DNA of 64,000 nucleotides from an uncultured Muribaculaceae bacterium (GCA_910586975.1 CAJUKX010000009.1:1-64000), one strand, 5' to 3'; shown: positions 1-8,007, counted from the first letter of the stretch. Translations and numbers: made by a program. Notes: generated by a model not told the origin, from the sequence alone.

Positions 1-31
1 AGAAGCTGCTTGTTTGAAAGTATGCCTAATT

Positions 32-469
32 TTATCTTAAATTTTTGATTATCTTTGAAACGACGCCCCAAACCGTAAACTCGTCGTTATCAGAAATTGT
101 GATGGGTTCGAATTTGTCATTTGCCGGCTTCAGCAGAATCTTGCCGAAATCCTGTTGCGACAAATCAATATATTTAACGGTAAATTCGCCGTTGATAAAA
201 GCTACAACTATATCGCCCTGCCGTGGTGTCAAGGCTCTGTCGATAACGAGTATATCGCCCTCGTCGATTCCTGCGTCAATCATCGACACCCCTACAACAC
301 GCGCATAGAAAGTAGCGGCCGGGTGGCTTATCAGGTCCCTGTTGAGATCAAGGCTCCGGTCTATATAGTCCTGAGCCGGCGATGGAAAACCGGCTCTGAT
401 ACCTCCGTCGGCATAAGGCATTGAGAGAACTGTATGCAAGTCGCTGCTGTATATCTCTATCTCTTTCAT
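32..469 (-). CDS. umuD: UmuD-like SOS peptidase (S24/LexA family)
   Basis: Regulatory subunit of the error-prone polymerase V; it self-cleaves to the active form after DNA damage. The 145-residue protein has the family layout: a short N-terminal arm with an Ala26-Gly27 cleavage site (IRAGFPSP), catalytic Ser62 in GVSM, and catalytic Lys99 in EFTVKY. The length matches E. coli UmuD (about 139 residues). It is transcribed divergently from umuC, 59 bp away, instead of lying upstream of it in one operon. The ATG at 467-469 follows a TTAAATTTGC -7 box by only a few bases, so the leader is very short. The family assignment is firm. Confidence 0.93.
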   Translation of the reverse strand: MKEIEIYSSDLHTVLSMPYADGGIRAGFPSPAQDYIDRSLDLNRDLISHPAATFYARVVGVSMIDAGIDEGDILVIDRALTPRQGDIVVAFINGEFTVKYIDLSQQDFGKILLKPANDKFEPITISDNDEFTVWGVVSKIIKNLR

Positions 470-472
470 ATT

Positions 473-521
473 GCAAATTTAACCAATATATTTGGAATCC
501 CGAAAAATTTGCCTAATTTTG
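473..521. promoter_or_regulatory. Divergent umuD/umuC promoter region
   Basis: On the minus strand, TTAAATTTGC (complement of 473-482) lies 3 bp upstream of the umuD ATG and matches the Bacteroidetes -7 element. On the plus strand, TAATTTTG (514-521) lies 7 bp before the umuC ATG and is a weaker match. Both genes would have almost no 5' UTR. I see no clear SOS operator in this short gap. Confidence 0.5.
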
Positions 522-528
522 AAGCATA

Positions 529-1827
529 ATGTGGGGACTGATTGACTGTGACAATTTCTTCTGCTCCTGCGAGCGTGTTTTCCGCCCTGACCTTGAGCGG
601 ACTCCCGTCGTTGTGCTCAGCAATAACGACGGCTGCGTCGTGGCACGCTCCAAAGAGGTAAAGAAGATGAATATTCCCGAGGGACTTCCTTACCACGAGA
701 TGCTGCAGCAGTATCCCGACAGTGGCATAGTGGCTTTTTCATCAAACTACAGTCTGTACGGCGACATGTCGGCCAGGGTGATGGCCGTGCTGCGCACCGA
801 GGCTCCGGCTGTGCTTCAGTATTCCATTGACGAGGCTTTTCTTGACCTCTCGGGCATGAGCTGCGACAACATAAAGGAATGGGGCGAAGCTCTATGCCGC
901 AAAGTCAGAAAATGGACAGGTATCCCCGTGAGTCTGGGCATTGCGCCAACCAAAACCCTTGCCAAAGTAGCCTCGAGATTTGCAAAAGAATATCCCGGAT
1001 ATAAAAAATGCTGCGTGATAGCCACCGAAGACCAGCGCATAAAGGCGCTGAGCCTCTTTCCGGTAAACAAGGTGTGGGGGATTGGCCGCAGGATTACCAA
1101 GTCGCTTGAATACTATGGCATCACCAACGCCCATGAATTTGCCTGGCGCCCGCGAAGCTGGATTCAAACCAAATATCATATAACCGGGGTGCGTACATGG
1201 ATGGAACTTAACGGTGAAAATGCGATTGAGCTTGATGACCTGAATTCAACCACAAAAAAGAGCATCATGACAAGTCGCAGTTTCCCGGGGATGATTGACA
1301 ATATAGAAAGTCTTACGCCACACATTGCTAACTATGCCGCCCGTTGCTCGCTGAAGCTCAGGCGACAGAATTCGGCATGCTCGCTTATTACAGTTTTTGT
1401 ACAGTCAAACCATTTCAGAGATGACCTCGAGCAATACGACAACAGTATGTCGCACTCATTCCCCACCGCTACAAATTCTGTTATCGAGATAGTCACCGAG
1501 GCCCTAAATCTGCTTAAAAAAGTATTTCGTAAAGGCATTCGATATAAACGGGCCGGAGTTATGGTGTCGGGAATATGCAGTGCCGAGGCCATACAGCCCG
1601 ACCTTTTCTACTACAATGCCGAGCAAAGCCAAAAATTCCGTAATGTATCAGAGGCTATTGATGAGATAAACCGCAGGCTCGGAATGGATATGATTACCCT
1701 GGCCTCGCAGCATTACGGCAACACAGGTGCTGATGGAAAACCGGTGAAGTTTGTAGACGCAATAAAGCGCGCGCTCAAATCGCCCGACTATTCAACCCGC
1801 GTGAACGATTTCAAAATTAAAAGCTGA
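529..1827 (+). CDS. umuC: UmuC, Y-family translesion DNA polymerase V catalytic subunit
   Basis: Error-prone DNA polymerase that copies past lesions, working with processed UmuD. The 432-residue protein carries the Y-family palm motifs: Asp6/Asp8 in LIDCDNFF and the Asp101-Glu102 pair in YSIDEAF, both needed for metal binding. The thumb helix-hairpin region (VWGIGRRI) and the little-finger domain (about 240-350) follow. The length is typical of UmuC (about 420). The start is the first ATG after the divergent promoter. The next gene begins 13 bp downstream on the same strand and may be co-transcribed. Confidence 0.95.
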   Translation: MWGLIDCDNFFCSCERVFRPDLERTPVVVLSNNDGCVVARSKEVKKMNIPEGLPYHEMLQQYPDSGIVAFSSNYSLYGDMSARVMAVLRTEAPAVLQYSIDEAFLDLSGMSCDNIKEWGEALCRKVRKWTGIPVSLGIAPTKTLAKVASRFAKEYPGYKKCCVIATEDQRIKALSLFPVNKVWGIGRRITKSLEYYGITNAHEFAWRPRSWIQTKYHITGVRTWMELNGENAIELDDLNSTTKKSIMTSRSFPGMIDNIESLTPHIANYAARCSLKLRRQNSACSLITVFVQSNHFRDDLEQYDNSMSHSFPTATNSVIEIVTEALNLLKKVFRKGIRYKRAGVMVSGICSAEAIQPDLFYYNAEQSQKFRNVSEAIDEINRRLGMDMITLASQHYGNTGADGKPVKFVDAIKRALKSPDYSTRVNDFKIKS

Positions 1828-1840
1828 TAAATAATACATT

Positions 1841-2404
1841 ATGCCTACCGATACACTACACATAAAGAACATGGTATGCCGCCGTTGCGTGATGACCGTA
1901 GAGGATATATGCCGCGATTTAGGTATCACGGATGCCAAGGTTTCATTGGGAAGTGTAAGTTTCAATACCATCCCCGACGCCGAACTAATGAGTACTTTTT
2001 ATGACAGGCTCAGAGCCGTGGGGTTTGAGCCGTTGAAGTCGCACGAACATATAATGCTGGAAAATATCAAGGCTGCCATACGTTTTTATGCCCGTCATAA
2101 CTCGGATGAAATGAAATACAAATTATCTGAATTCATCAGCGATTCAATCAAGGTGGATTTCCGCTATGCCAGCCGTATGTTCTCATCCATCGAAGGCCGT
2201 ACAATACAAAGCTACCTGATGTCGCAACGCATCGAATATGTAAAGGAGCTGTTGTTTGACAACGAACTCACACTTGCCGAGATCGCAGACAGAGTGGGAT
2301 TTTCGAGCGTGGCACACCTGTCGCGCACATTCAAAAAATCATTGGGTGTGACTATATCCGAATTCCGCAATACAGGCACACGGATGGGTATCGACGAGTT
2401 ATGA
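1841..2404 (+). CDS. AraC-family regulator with N-terminal HMA-like metal-sensing domain
   Basis: A 187-residue fusion. Residues 1-70 resemble a heavy-metal-associated domain: KNMVCRRC gives a Cys13-x-x-Cys16 pair after a beta strand, as in copper chaperones. Residues about 95-180 form a complete AraC-type double helix-turn-helix (LAEIADRVGFSSVAHLSRTF). The metal permease gene starts 74 bp downstream in the same direction and also carries an HMA domain, so the regulator probably senses Cu or Zn and controls that gene. The metal identity is inferred. It lacks the usual AraC sugar-binding cupin. Confidence 0.85.
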   Translation: MPTDTLHIKNMVCRRCVMTVEDICRDLGITDAKVSLGSVSFNTIPDAELMSTFYDRLRAVGFEPLKSHEHIMLENIKAAIRFYARHNSDEMKYKLSEFISDSIKVDFRYASRMFSSIEGRTIQSYLMSQRIEYVKELLFDNELTLAEIADRVGFSSVAHLSRTFKKSLGVTISEFRNTGTRMGIDEL

Positions 2405-2438
2405 CACATGCAAAATAGTGCAACATTATATGAGAAAG

Positions 2439-2474
2439 TTGTAACATGCCAATAAGACAGATGTTGTAACTTTG
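2439..2474 (+). promoter_or_regulatory. Promoter and candidate operator of the metal permease
   Basis: The octamer GTTGTAAC occurs twice (2439-2446 and 2463-2470), 24 bp apart, and each copy is flanked by ACATG/ATG so that the pair also reads as an imperfect inverted repeat. The second copy runs into TAACTTTG (2467-2474), a -7 element, and the permease ATG is only 4 bp further on. An activator or repressor bound here would sit directly on the promoter. The HMA-AraC protein encoded just upstream is the obvious candidate. Confidence 0.5.
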
Positions 2475-2478
2475 CACT

Positions 2479-3699
2479 ATGGAATTCATATACTCATTAA
2501 TCAATATGCTTGCCGAAATGGCACCATATCTGCTTCTCGGCTTTTTAATTGCCGGCGTGCTATATGCCTTCGTGCCCGGCAATTTCTACAGGAAACATCT
2601 TTCACGACCCGGTGCATGGGCTGTAATAAAGGCCGCATTGATAGGCGTCCCATTGCCATTGTGCTCATGCGGAGTGCTTCCAACAGCCGTGTCGTTGCGA
2701 CGCAACGGAGCATCAAGGGGAGCGTCCACATCATTCCTCATAGCCACCCCACAGACCGGAATAGACTCCATTGCCGCCACATACTCCCTGTTAGGACCGG
2801 CATTTGCCATAATACGCCCTGTGGCTGCGCTTGTCACCGCCTTTATCGGAGGCATGGCCGTGAACCGCGAAGATAAGACTTCGGGGACTTCATGCGATAT
2901 CGACGTCGATACAATTGACGCTCCGGCTTCGGCGAGCTTCGGCAGGCGGATTATCGACGCGTTGCGCTATGGTTTTGTGGAAATGATTCAAAACATAGGC
3001 AAGTGGTTGATAATCGGCTTGGTGATAGCTGCTGCAATCACGGTATTTATACCCGATGGATTCTTCACCTTTTTTGCTGAATATCCCTTGCTTTCAATGA
3101 TTGCCGTGGTAATAGTGGCTGTGCCTATGTATGTGTGCTCTACCGGCTCAATCCCTATCGCGCTATCCTTGATGCTAAAAGGACTTAGCCCCGGGGCGGC
3201 GTTCGTACTGCTCATGGCCGGCCCGGCAGCCAATTTTGCTTCAATCATAATCGTAAGCAAATCGCTTGGTAAGAAAGCTGCCGCTATTTATTTGGGCACT
3301 ATCATTATAGGCGCCATTGCGATAGGATTGTGCATAGATTATTTCATGCCGCGCGACTGGTTCACCATGCCTATGGTAGCCGGACACGCCAACTGTCATC
3401 TGAATGTAGGTCTATTCTCAGGCATTTGCTCATTGGTGCTGATAGCATTGCTTATTAACGCATTAATTTTAAAATACAAATCAAATAAATCAGAAAAAAT
3501 GGACAACGAACAAACCATTATTGTAAAGGGCATGACCTGTGGTCATTGCAAGGCTATGGTAGAAAAAAACATAGCAAAACTTCCCGGCGTTGAAGCTGTA
3601 ACAGTAGACCTTGCCTCAGGCGAAACACACATCCAGGGCAAGCCCGAAATGTCAGCCGTAAAGGAAGTGATTGAAGACCTCGGCTTTTCATTGAAATAA
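2479..3699 (+). CDS. SO_0444-type Cu/Zn efflux permease with C-terminal HMA domain
   Basis: A 406-residue inner-membrane permease of the YraQ/DUF318-like SO_0444 family, predicted to export Cu or Zn. It has about nine hydrophobic segments. The signature GVPLPLCSCGVLP puts Cys62 and Cys64 in a membrane helix, and a second half repeats the pattern with YVCSTGSIP. Residues 341-406 form a complete HMA domain with GMTCGHC (Cys354, Cys357). The linker is A/T-rich at DNA level, and an ATG at 3499 could start the HMA domain on its own as a small metallochaperone. It sits downstream of the HMA-AraC regulator, with a strong terminator after it. Confidence 0.88.
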   Translation: MEFIYSLINMLAEMAPYLLLGFLIAGVLYAFVPGNFYRKHLSRPGAWAVIKAALIGVPLPLCSCGVLPTAVSLRRNGASRGASTSFLIATPQTGIDSIAATYSLLGPAFAIIRPVAALVTAFIGGMAVNREDKTSGTSCDIDVDTIDAPASASFGRRIIDALRYGFVEMIQNIGKWLIIGLVIAAAITVFIPDGFFTFFAEYPLLSMIAVVIVAVPMYVCSTGSIPIALSLMLKGLSPGAAFVLLMAGPAANFASIIIVSKSLGKKAAAIYLGTIIIGAIAIGLCIDYFMPRDWFTMPMVAGHANCHLNVGLFSGICSLVLIALLINALILKYKSNKSEKMDNEQTIIVKGMTCGHCKAMVEKNIAKLPGVEAVTVDLASGETHIQGKPEMSAVKEVIEDLGFSLK

Positions 3700-3723
3700 T
3701 ACGTAAACACACTCTTAAGCATT

Positions 3724-3764
3724 AATAACGGCCGGTTGCTGCCAAGTAGCAACCGGCCGTTATT
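3724..3764. terminator. Strong terminator after the permease
   Basis: A perfect 17-bp stem (3724-3740 with 3748-3764) closes a 7-nt loop. It starts with AATAACGGCCGG and ends with CCGGCCGTTATT, and a moderately T-rich tail follows. It marks the end of the metal operon and roughly the left edge of the accessory region. Confidence 0.85.
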
Positions 3765-3960
3765 CTGTTATTGTGTTGCAGAACCTTATATTGGTATGGT
3801 TGTGATTGAGCAATTAATGGTATAATACCTTGGTTATCGGGAAGATGACATCCGAAGGAAGCCGATTATAAAGGCGACCCGCATATATAGACGGCTTTCT
3901 GCGAATGCCTTTACTTTTTCATACGGTTACCGGGCATGGACACAGCCCCACCTCGACGCC

Positions 3961-5232
3961 TTGGAGCAGTTCAACGCCCGCAAGGAGCGCGGTATGAACC
4001 TGAGCGACCGCGTGTGGAAATTGACAGACCAATTCAAGAGCGAGATGGAGCTGGCCCTGGAGCTTGGCTTGGGCGATGGCAAGAGCGCGGCGGCTCTCAG
4101 CCGCGATGTTCGCCAATACCTGAACGAGCCACACCGGCTGTTCCGCCGAGTCAGGGACGAGAAAGGGCAATTGCGACTGAGCAAGGCCGCAGCGGCCTAC
4201 CACCCCGGTCAGGGTGTGTACCGCAGCAGCTACAAGAACGCCCTGCGCCTTACGGCCACCGAGAATAACATGGCCTACCGCACCGCCGACCACGAGCGCT
4301 GGAACGACCTCGACTTCGTTATCGGCATGGAGATAAAGCTCAGCGGCAACCACCCCATCGAGGACATCTGCGACGAGATGTGCGGAGTGTACCCCAAGAC
4401 CTTCAAGTTTGTGGGCTGGCATCCGTTTTGCCGCTGCTACGCCGTGCCCAAGTTGGCCGATGAGGACGAGTTCATCGCCCGCCAACAAGCCCTGATAGAC
4501 GGAGAGGAGCTGCCACAGGGCACCTACACCGGCGAAGTAACCGAAATGCCCGAGTGCTTCACCCAGTGGGTGCAGCAGAATGCGGAGCGCATAGAGACTG
4601 CAAAGGCTCAGCCCTACTTCATTCAGGATAACAGAACTGCGGTTGATAAGGCGCTAAGAAGCAACTTTGAGCAAAAAAGCAATTTAATTGAAACTAAGCA
4701 AGATGAAACTTCAAACATTAGATTACAGAAGCCCCCACATGTAGAAGAGTATAAAAGCTATGATAATGGTAATATTAGAGTAAGCCCGTTGCACGGTGTT
4801 GATGAACTTGAGTCTAATCTTAGATTAGGCAAAGTTCTTCATGAAGCTCTGAATGAAACGGTATATCTTTTGCCTAATATTAATCCACAAGGCAAAGATG
4901 CTCATTTTCGCACAGAATATCTGCCAGAAGGAGTAAAAAAAGACAAAAATCCTGATTTTCTTTGTGCAGGTAGATTATGGGATGGGAAAGAGTGTTCTTT
5001 TGAGAATACAAAAAAAGAATGGAAGTATATTAAAAACACCCTTGAAAATCATTTTAAAAAAGCTAAAGAACAGGCGGATAATTTTATAATTGAAGTACCT
5101 GATTGGTTAAACGAGGATACCTATAAGTCAATTACTCTGAATTATCTTAACATAAGCAAAAAAGACAGATGGATAATCATTTGTAATAGAAGTGGGAAGT
5201 ATCAGCTTTTTAAATATACAACCGGACAATAA
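3961..5232 (+). CDS. MuF minor head protein (5'-truncated) with C-terminal nuclease-like toxin tip
   Basis: The frame is open from 3826 with no good start; the earliest start-like codon is TTG at 3961, so the N-terminal part of MuF is missing. Residues 1-210 are the C-terminal MuF (Mu gpF) domain with its hallmark GWHPFCRCYAVP. From about residue 225 the sequence changes abruptly in composition (G/C-rich to A/T-rich near 4640) and becomes a toxin-like domain resembling the CdiA C-terminal tRNase/BECR group (HFRTEYLPEGVKKDKNPDF, then GKECSFENTK). MuF proteins in temperate phages are known carriers of polymorphic toxin tips. No immunity-like gene follows this tip. The nuclease class is inferred. 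Confidence 0.72.
   Translation: MEQFNARKERGMNLSDRVWKLTDQFKSEMELALELGLGDGKSAAALSRDVRQYLNEPHRLFRRVRDEKGQLRLSKAAAAYHPGQGVYRSSYKNALRLTATENNMAYRTADHERWNDLDFVIGMEIKLSGNHPIEDICDEMCGVYPKTFKFVGWHPFCRCYAVPKLADEDEFIARQQALIDGEELPQGTYTGEVTEMPECFTQWVQQNAERIETAKAQPYFIQDNRTAVDKALRSNFEQKSNLIETKQDETSNIRLQKPPHVEEYKSYDNGNIRVSPLHGVDELESNLRLGKVLHEALNETVYLLPNINPQGKDAHFRTEYLPEGVKKDKNPDFLCAGRLWDGKECSFENTKKEWKYIKNTLENHFKKAKEQADNFIIEVPDWLNEDTYKSITLNYLNISKKDRWIIICNRSGKYQLFKYTTGQ
4341..4658 (+). repeat. MuF 3' module, direct repeat copy 1
   Basis: This segment encodes the last part of the MuF domain up to the toxin junction. It is repeated without indels, at about nine-tenths identity, at 6200-6517 in the same orientation. 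Identity fades where the tips begin. The pair would support homologous exchange of tips onto one carrier. Confidence 0.9.
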
Positions 5233-5252
5233 TTAAATTACTTATTGCCCGG
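5222..5252. terminator. Hairpin terminator after toxin tip 1
   Basis: CCGGACAATAA (5222-5232) pairs with TTATTGCCCGG (5242-5252) with one mismatch, and it overlaps the stop codon of the MuF-toxin gene. It could end transcription from either side, including the leftward promoter at 5288-5305. Confidence 0.55.
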
Positions 5253-5287
5253 AGGGTGGTTCATCGAACTTTCGCTCCCAAAACCAC

Positions 5288-5305
5288 CGCAAAGTTAACA
5301 ATAAA
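5288..5305 (-). promoter_or_regulatory. Leftward promoter-like 18-mer, also present at 10207-10224
   Basis: CGCAAAGTTAACAATAAA read on the minus strand gives TTAACTTTGCG, a -7 element pointing left toward the toxin-tip gene. The same 18 bp occurs at 10207. Downstream, in the leftward direction, lie a 7-bp hairpin (5255-5261 with 5282-5288), a tiny frame MNHPPGNK, and the terminator at 5222-5252. Together these would give a short transcript of about 65 nt. The alternative reading is a recombination site beside the recombinase gene. Confidence 0.4.
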
Positions 5306-5329
5306 TATTTAATCTACAAAAAATACATT

Positions 5330-6190
5330 ATGACAGCGAAAAACAGAAGTCTGAATCTGAGTGTGTATGGTTCTAAGCGTGCAGATGAGCTGGAGACGCT
5401 GAACCGAATGGTGACAGCCACTCACTATCGCCGGGCCATACATCGCTTTGTGGCAGACATGGGCGATGTAAGGCTCGACAAGTTGACTTCGGCACATATA
5501 TGCCAATGGGCTGAAAAGCTAAAGGCAACAGGTATTTCAAACAACACCGTAGATTTTTACATGCGTCAGATAAAAGCACTTTACAACCATGCTGTACTGA
5601 TGGAAATAATCAAGGACGACCGCCCGTTTTACAAAATCCGAATCAAGCCCGAAGAAACCGTAAAGCGAGCGCTCAATGAGGATCAACTGAATCAATTGAT
5701 TAATCTTGCGCTAACGGACAAAGAAGCCAAGGCAAGGGATATATGGCTGCTTTCTTTCATGCTCAGAGGAATGGCCCCTGTGGATATAGCTAAATTGACG
5801 CTTAAAAATATCGAGGGAGACAGTATCTGTTACCGCCGAAGCAAGACAAAGAAAAGAATAGTGATAAAAATCCCTGCAGAAGCAAGACGCATACTGCATC
5901 TATACAAGGGCGATGGTTGCCGACTTATTGATTATGATTATGAAAAGACAAACTATTACTTGAAAAAAATTGGCGCAAAGTTGGGTATTCCGTTTCCCCT
6001 GACTATGTACTCGGCGCGGCACACATACGCTACGGCCATGCAGCGTGAAGATGCCCCACTATCAGTAATATCTCAATCATTGGGACATACCGATACCGAA
6101 GTCACACGCGTATATCTGGCAGGCATTGAATCGACAGTAGTAGACAAATGGAATGAAACCATTATGTCAAAGTATTTCAATAAGCATTGA
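5330..6190 (+). CDS. Tyrosine recombinase (phage integrase family) inside the MuF tip array
   Basis: A 286-residue site-specific recombinase. It has an N-terminal SAM-like core-binding domain (about 25-100) and a catalytic domain with Arg146 (FMLRGMAP), Arg230-His231 (YSARHTYAT), His253 (SLGHTDTE) and nucleophile Tyr262 (RVYLAG). The sequence resembles Bacteroidetes recombinases that flip or insert DNA. It lies between toxin tip 1 and the second MuF 3' copy, and its stop is only 9 bp from that repeat. Whether it shuffles tips, integrated an element here, or is a passenger cannot be told from sequence alone. Confidence 0.9.
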   Translation: MTAKNRSLNLSVYGSKRADELETLNRMVTATHYRRAIHRFVADMGDVRLDKLTSAHICQWAEKLKATGISNNTVDFYMRQIKALYNHAVLMEIIKDDRPFYKIRIKPEETVKRALNEDQLNQLINLALTDKEAKARDIWLLSFMLRGMAPVDIAKLTLKNIEGDSICYRRSKTKKRIVIKIPAEARRILHLYKGDGCRLIDYDYEKTNYYLKKIGAKLGIPFPLTMYSARHTYATAMQREDAPLSVISQSLGHTDTEVTRVYLAGIESTVVDKWNETIMSKYFNKH

Positions 6191-6199
6191 TTGAAAATG

Positions 6200-6517
6200 C
6201 AGCGGCAACCACCCCATCGAGGACATCTGCGATGAGATGTGCGGAGTCTACCCCAAGACCTTCAAGTTTGTGGGCTGGCATCCGTTTTGCCGTTGCTACG
6301 CCGTGCCCAAGTTGGCGGACGAAGACGAGTTCATCGCCCGGCAGCAAGCCCTCATCGACGGCGAGGAGCTGCCACAAGGCAGCTACACCGGCGAAGTAAC
6401 CGAAATGCCGCAATGCTTCACGAATTGAGTGCAGCAGAACGCCGACCGCATAGAGACTGCAAAGGCTCAGCCCTACTTCATTCAGGATAACAGAGCGGCG
6501 GTGGAGAACGCATTGGC
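6200..6517 (+). repeat. MuF 3' module, direct repeat copy 2
   Basis: Matches 4341-4658 with no indels and a constant offset of 1859 bp. Most differences are synonymous, which suggests the module was under selection before the nonsense change. Recombination with copy 1 would delete tip 1 and the recombinase and place tip 2 on the longer MuF carrier. Confidence 0.9.
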
Positions 6518-7238
6518 GCAGACTCCCCCGACACCAAGCATATATACTGAGAAATATATGACAGGATTTGCGCGGCAGGGGCTTTACGTTAAAGACAACA
6601 TGCAGATGATTGAGGCAATGGCAGACAACCCATTCAACCAATTAGATGTACTTCAGTTGGATAGGGAGATTAGGACGCTAATGACACGGTTTGGCTTTGA
6701 CGAGTTTGATATCACGGGAAGGATGGAAGTACGAACTGACGGCAGCGTGTCATTAGAATGGTCGGATTACAATAATCGGTTTACATTAAGCCGCAAGTTT
6801 TTTGTAGATGCAGAGGGGCGCAAAGTCGTAGACCACCATTTGTTTGAGATTTCAAAGGAGCTACAAGGTAAAGGTGTAAGCAAGAGGGTATTCCAATCAC
6901 TATATGAGCAATACAAGGCTACAGGCATTGAACGTATGGAAGTATTTGCCAATATTGATATCGGAGGGTATACTTGGGCACGTTATGGATTCTGCGTGGA
7001 GAGCAGGGATGAGGTTATAAGCGCCATACGATTTTCAGCATTGACATCGAAGCAAGAGAAGCGAATAATGGCAATTGTAGACGAACATTTTAAAACATCA
7101 AACGAGCCATTCCCAATGAATAAAATAGCAAAGTTACCTTACGGGAAGGCAGCCTTGCTTGGACAATGTTGGGAAGGTTCCCTTGACCTAACTAATGCGA
7201 AACAAAGAAGCTTATTTGAAACATATTTAAGAAGATAA
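6200..7238 (+). pseudogene. MuF 3' fragment with acetyltransferase-like toxin tip (interrupted)
   Basis: Second MuF 3' module, starting abruptly at SGNHPIED without upstream MuF sequence. A nonsense codon (TGA at 6426-6428, where copy 1 has TGG for Trp) splits it from the tip; the rest is open from GTG at 6429 to 7238. The tip (from about 6520) contains a GNAT-like segment: LQGKGVSKRVF resembles the acetyl-CoA pyrophosphate loop, followed by ANIDIGGYTWARYGF. It would act as a protein or RNA acetylating effector if rejoined to a full MuF; this is inferred. It overlaps tail-to-tail by 12 bp with a small minus-strand gene, the likely immunity partner. Confidence 0.7.
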
Positions 7239-7430
7239 AACTCTATCAATATTTGTCTCATATTCTTCACGAGAAAGACCGTATTTTTTGAGTGCTTCTT
7301 CAATAGTTACACCACGGGCTATAGCTCCATATACGCCCATGACATAGAGGTCGATTTTTGGTATTTCATCCCCAATAAATTCCGAATGCATTTCTGTAGT
7401 TAATTCTTCTTTTCGTTGTTTATTTTCCAT
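7227..7430 (-). CDS. Small protein, candidate immunity for the acetyltransferase-like tip
   Basis: A 67-residue acidic, mostly helical protein (EIPKIDLYVMGVYGAIA, then GVTIEEALKKYGLSREEY). The family is not recognised with certainty. It is encoded tail-to-tail with toxin tip 2, overlapping it by 12 bp, and lies last in a leftward string of small phage genes (8190 to 7227). The same geometry recurs at tip 3 (8839-9075). That position, small size and acidity suggest an immunity or regulatory protein; this is inference from context. Confidence 0.6.
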   Translation of the reverse strand: MENKQRKEELTTEMHSEFIGDEIPKIDLYVMGVYGAIARGVTIEEALKKYGLSREEYETNIDRVLSS

Positions 7431-7439
7431 AGTGCAAAG

Positions 7440-7661
7440 TTATGAATTTAAATCAACAATGACAAGATGTGCAAGCTCACTGCGCAGTTCTTTCAAGAAC
7501 TCCAGTTCGATTAGGCGTTGGCGGTGCACCTTATCGTGAGCAGACTGCCAATGGCCGGGGTCGGCAGGTACGGAGAGCTGACCACGCAGCCATTGAATTT
7601 GGTTGTCAAGAGCGTTGAGCAAAATACTACGCTCAGCAGGTGAAAAATCTTTGAATCTCAT
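7440..7661 (-). CDS. Small phage protein, duplicated downstream as a fragment
   Basis: A 73-residue protein (MRFKDFSPAERSILLNALDN start) with an amphipathic C-terminal helix (RQRLIELEFLKELRSELA). Function unknown. Its start overlaps the stop of the upstream gene by 4 bp, indicating translational coupling. The C-terminal coding part is repeated nearly exactly at 9142-9220, next to the third tip, so this gene appears to travel with tip cassettes. Confidence 0.65.
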   Translation of the reverse strand: MRFKDFSPAERSILLNALDNQIQWLRGQLSVPADPGHWQSAHDKVHRQRLIELEFLKELRSELAHLVIVDLNS

Positions 7662-7888
7662 TTACGTTTGTTAGCTTGAGGTTTACGATGGATGTAGTGT
7701 TTGGAGATTACGCAGGTTTTGGTTGCGATGGGACTTGCAACGGAAAGATGCTTACCCCACAAGCGAGCCAGAGACAGCCCGATTTGCTCAGCTGTGAAAT
7801 GCTGATAGATGGCAGCAGCAGAGGTGAAGAAGTATTCGCGCTCGCCATTAACAGGATTGTGGAAAGTGACTTTTATTATTTCATCCAT
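7658..7888 (-). CDS. Small Mu-like phage protein, homologous to the gene at 55367
   Basis: A 76-residue protein of unknown function. It aligns with the prophage gene at 55367-55603: a shared block of the form F-x-S-x-AAI-x-x-H-x-TAEQ-x-G (residues about 21-38) is followed by similar basic tails. This ties the remnant here and the intact prophage at 55 kb to related Mu-like phages. It is coupled to the next gene by a 4-bp overlap. Confidence 0.65.
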   Translation of the reverse strand: MDEIIKVTFHNPVNGEREYFFTSAAAIYQHFTAEQIGLSLARLWGKHLSVASPIATKTCVISKHYIHRKPQANKRK

Positions 7889-7977
7889 AGTTGAAAATAT
7901 CAGTTAATTTTTGAGAATTTTACGTTTGACGGGCTTTTAGCGGCGAGTTAAGGAAACGGCTCGGAAAAAGGAGAACG

Positions 7978-8007
7978 CGCCTTAAATCGCCTTAAAACGT
8001 CCTAAAA
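7978..8007. repeat. Three tandem 10-bp repeats
   Basis: CGCCTTAAAT, CGCCTTAAAA and CGTCCTAAAA follow each other without gaps, one helical turn each. They overlap the stop codon of the 8002-8190 gene and lie upstream of the 7658-7888 gene, so a protein binding site is plausible. The function is unknown. Confidence 0.55.

Noticed and set aside
3919..4488. 189-codon minus-strand frame opposite the MuF gene
   Set aside because: The plus-strand frame encodes the conserved MuF motif, and the minus frame is low-complexity (Leu, Ala, Val), a shadow of G/C-rich codons.
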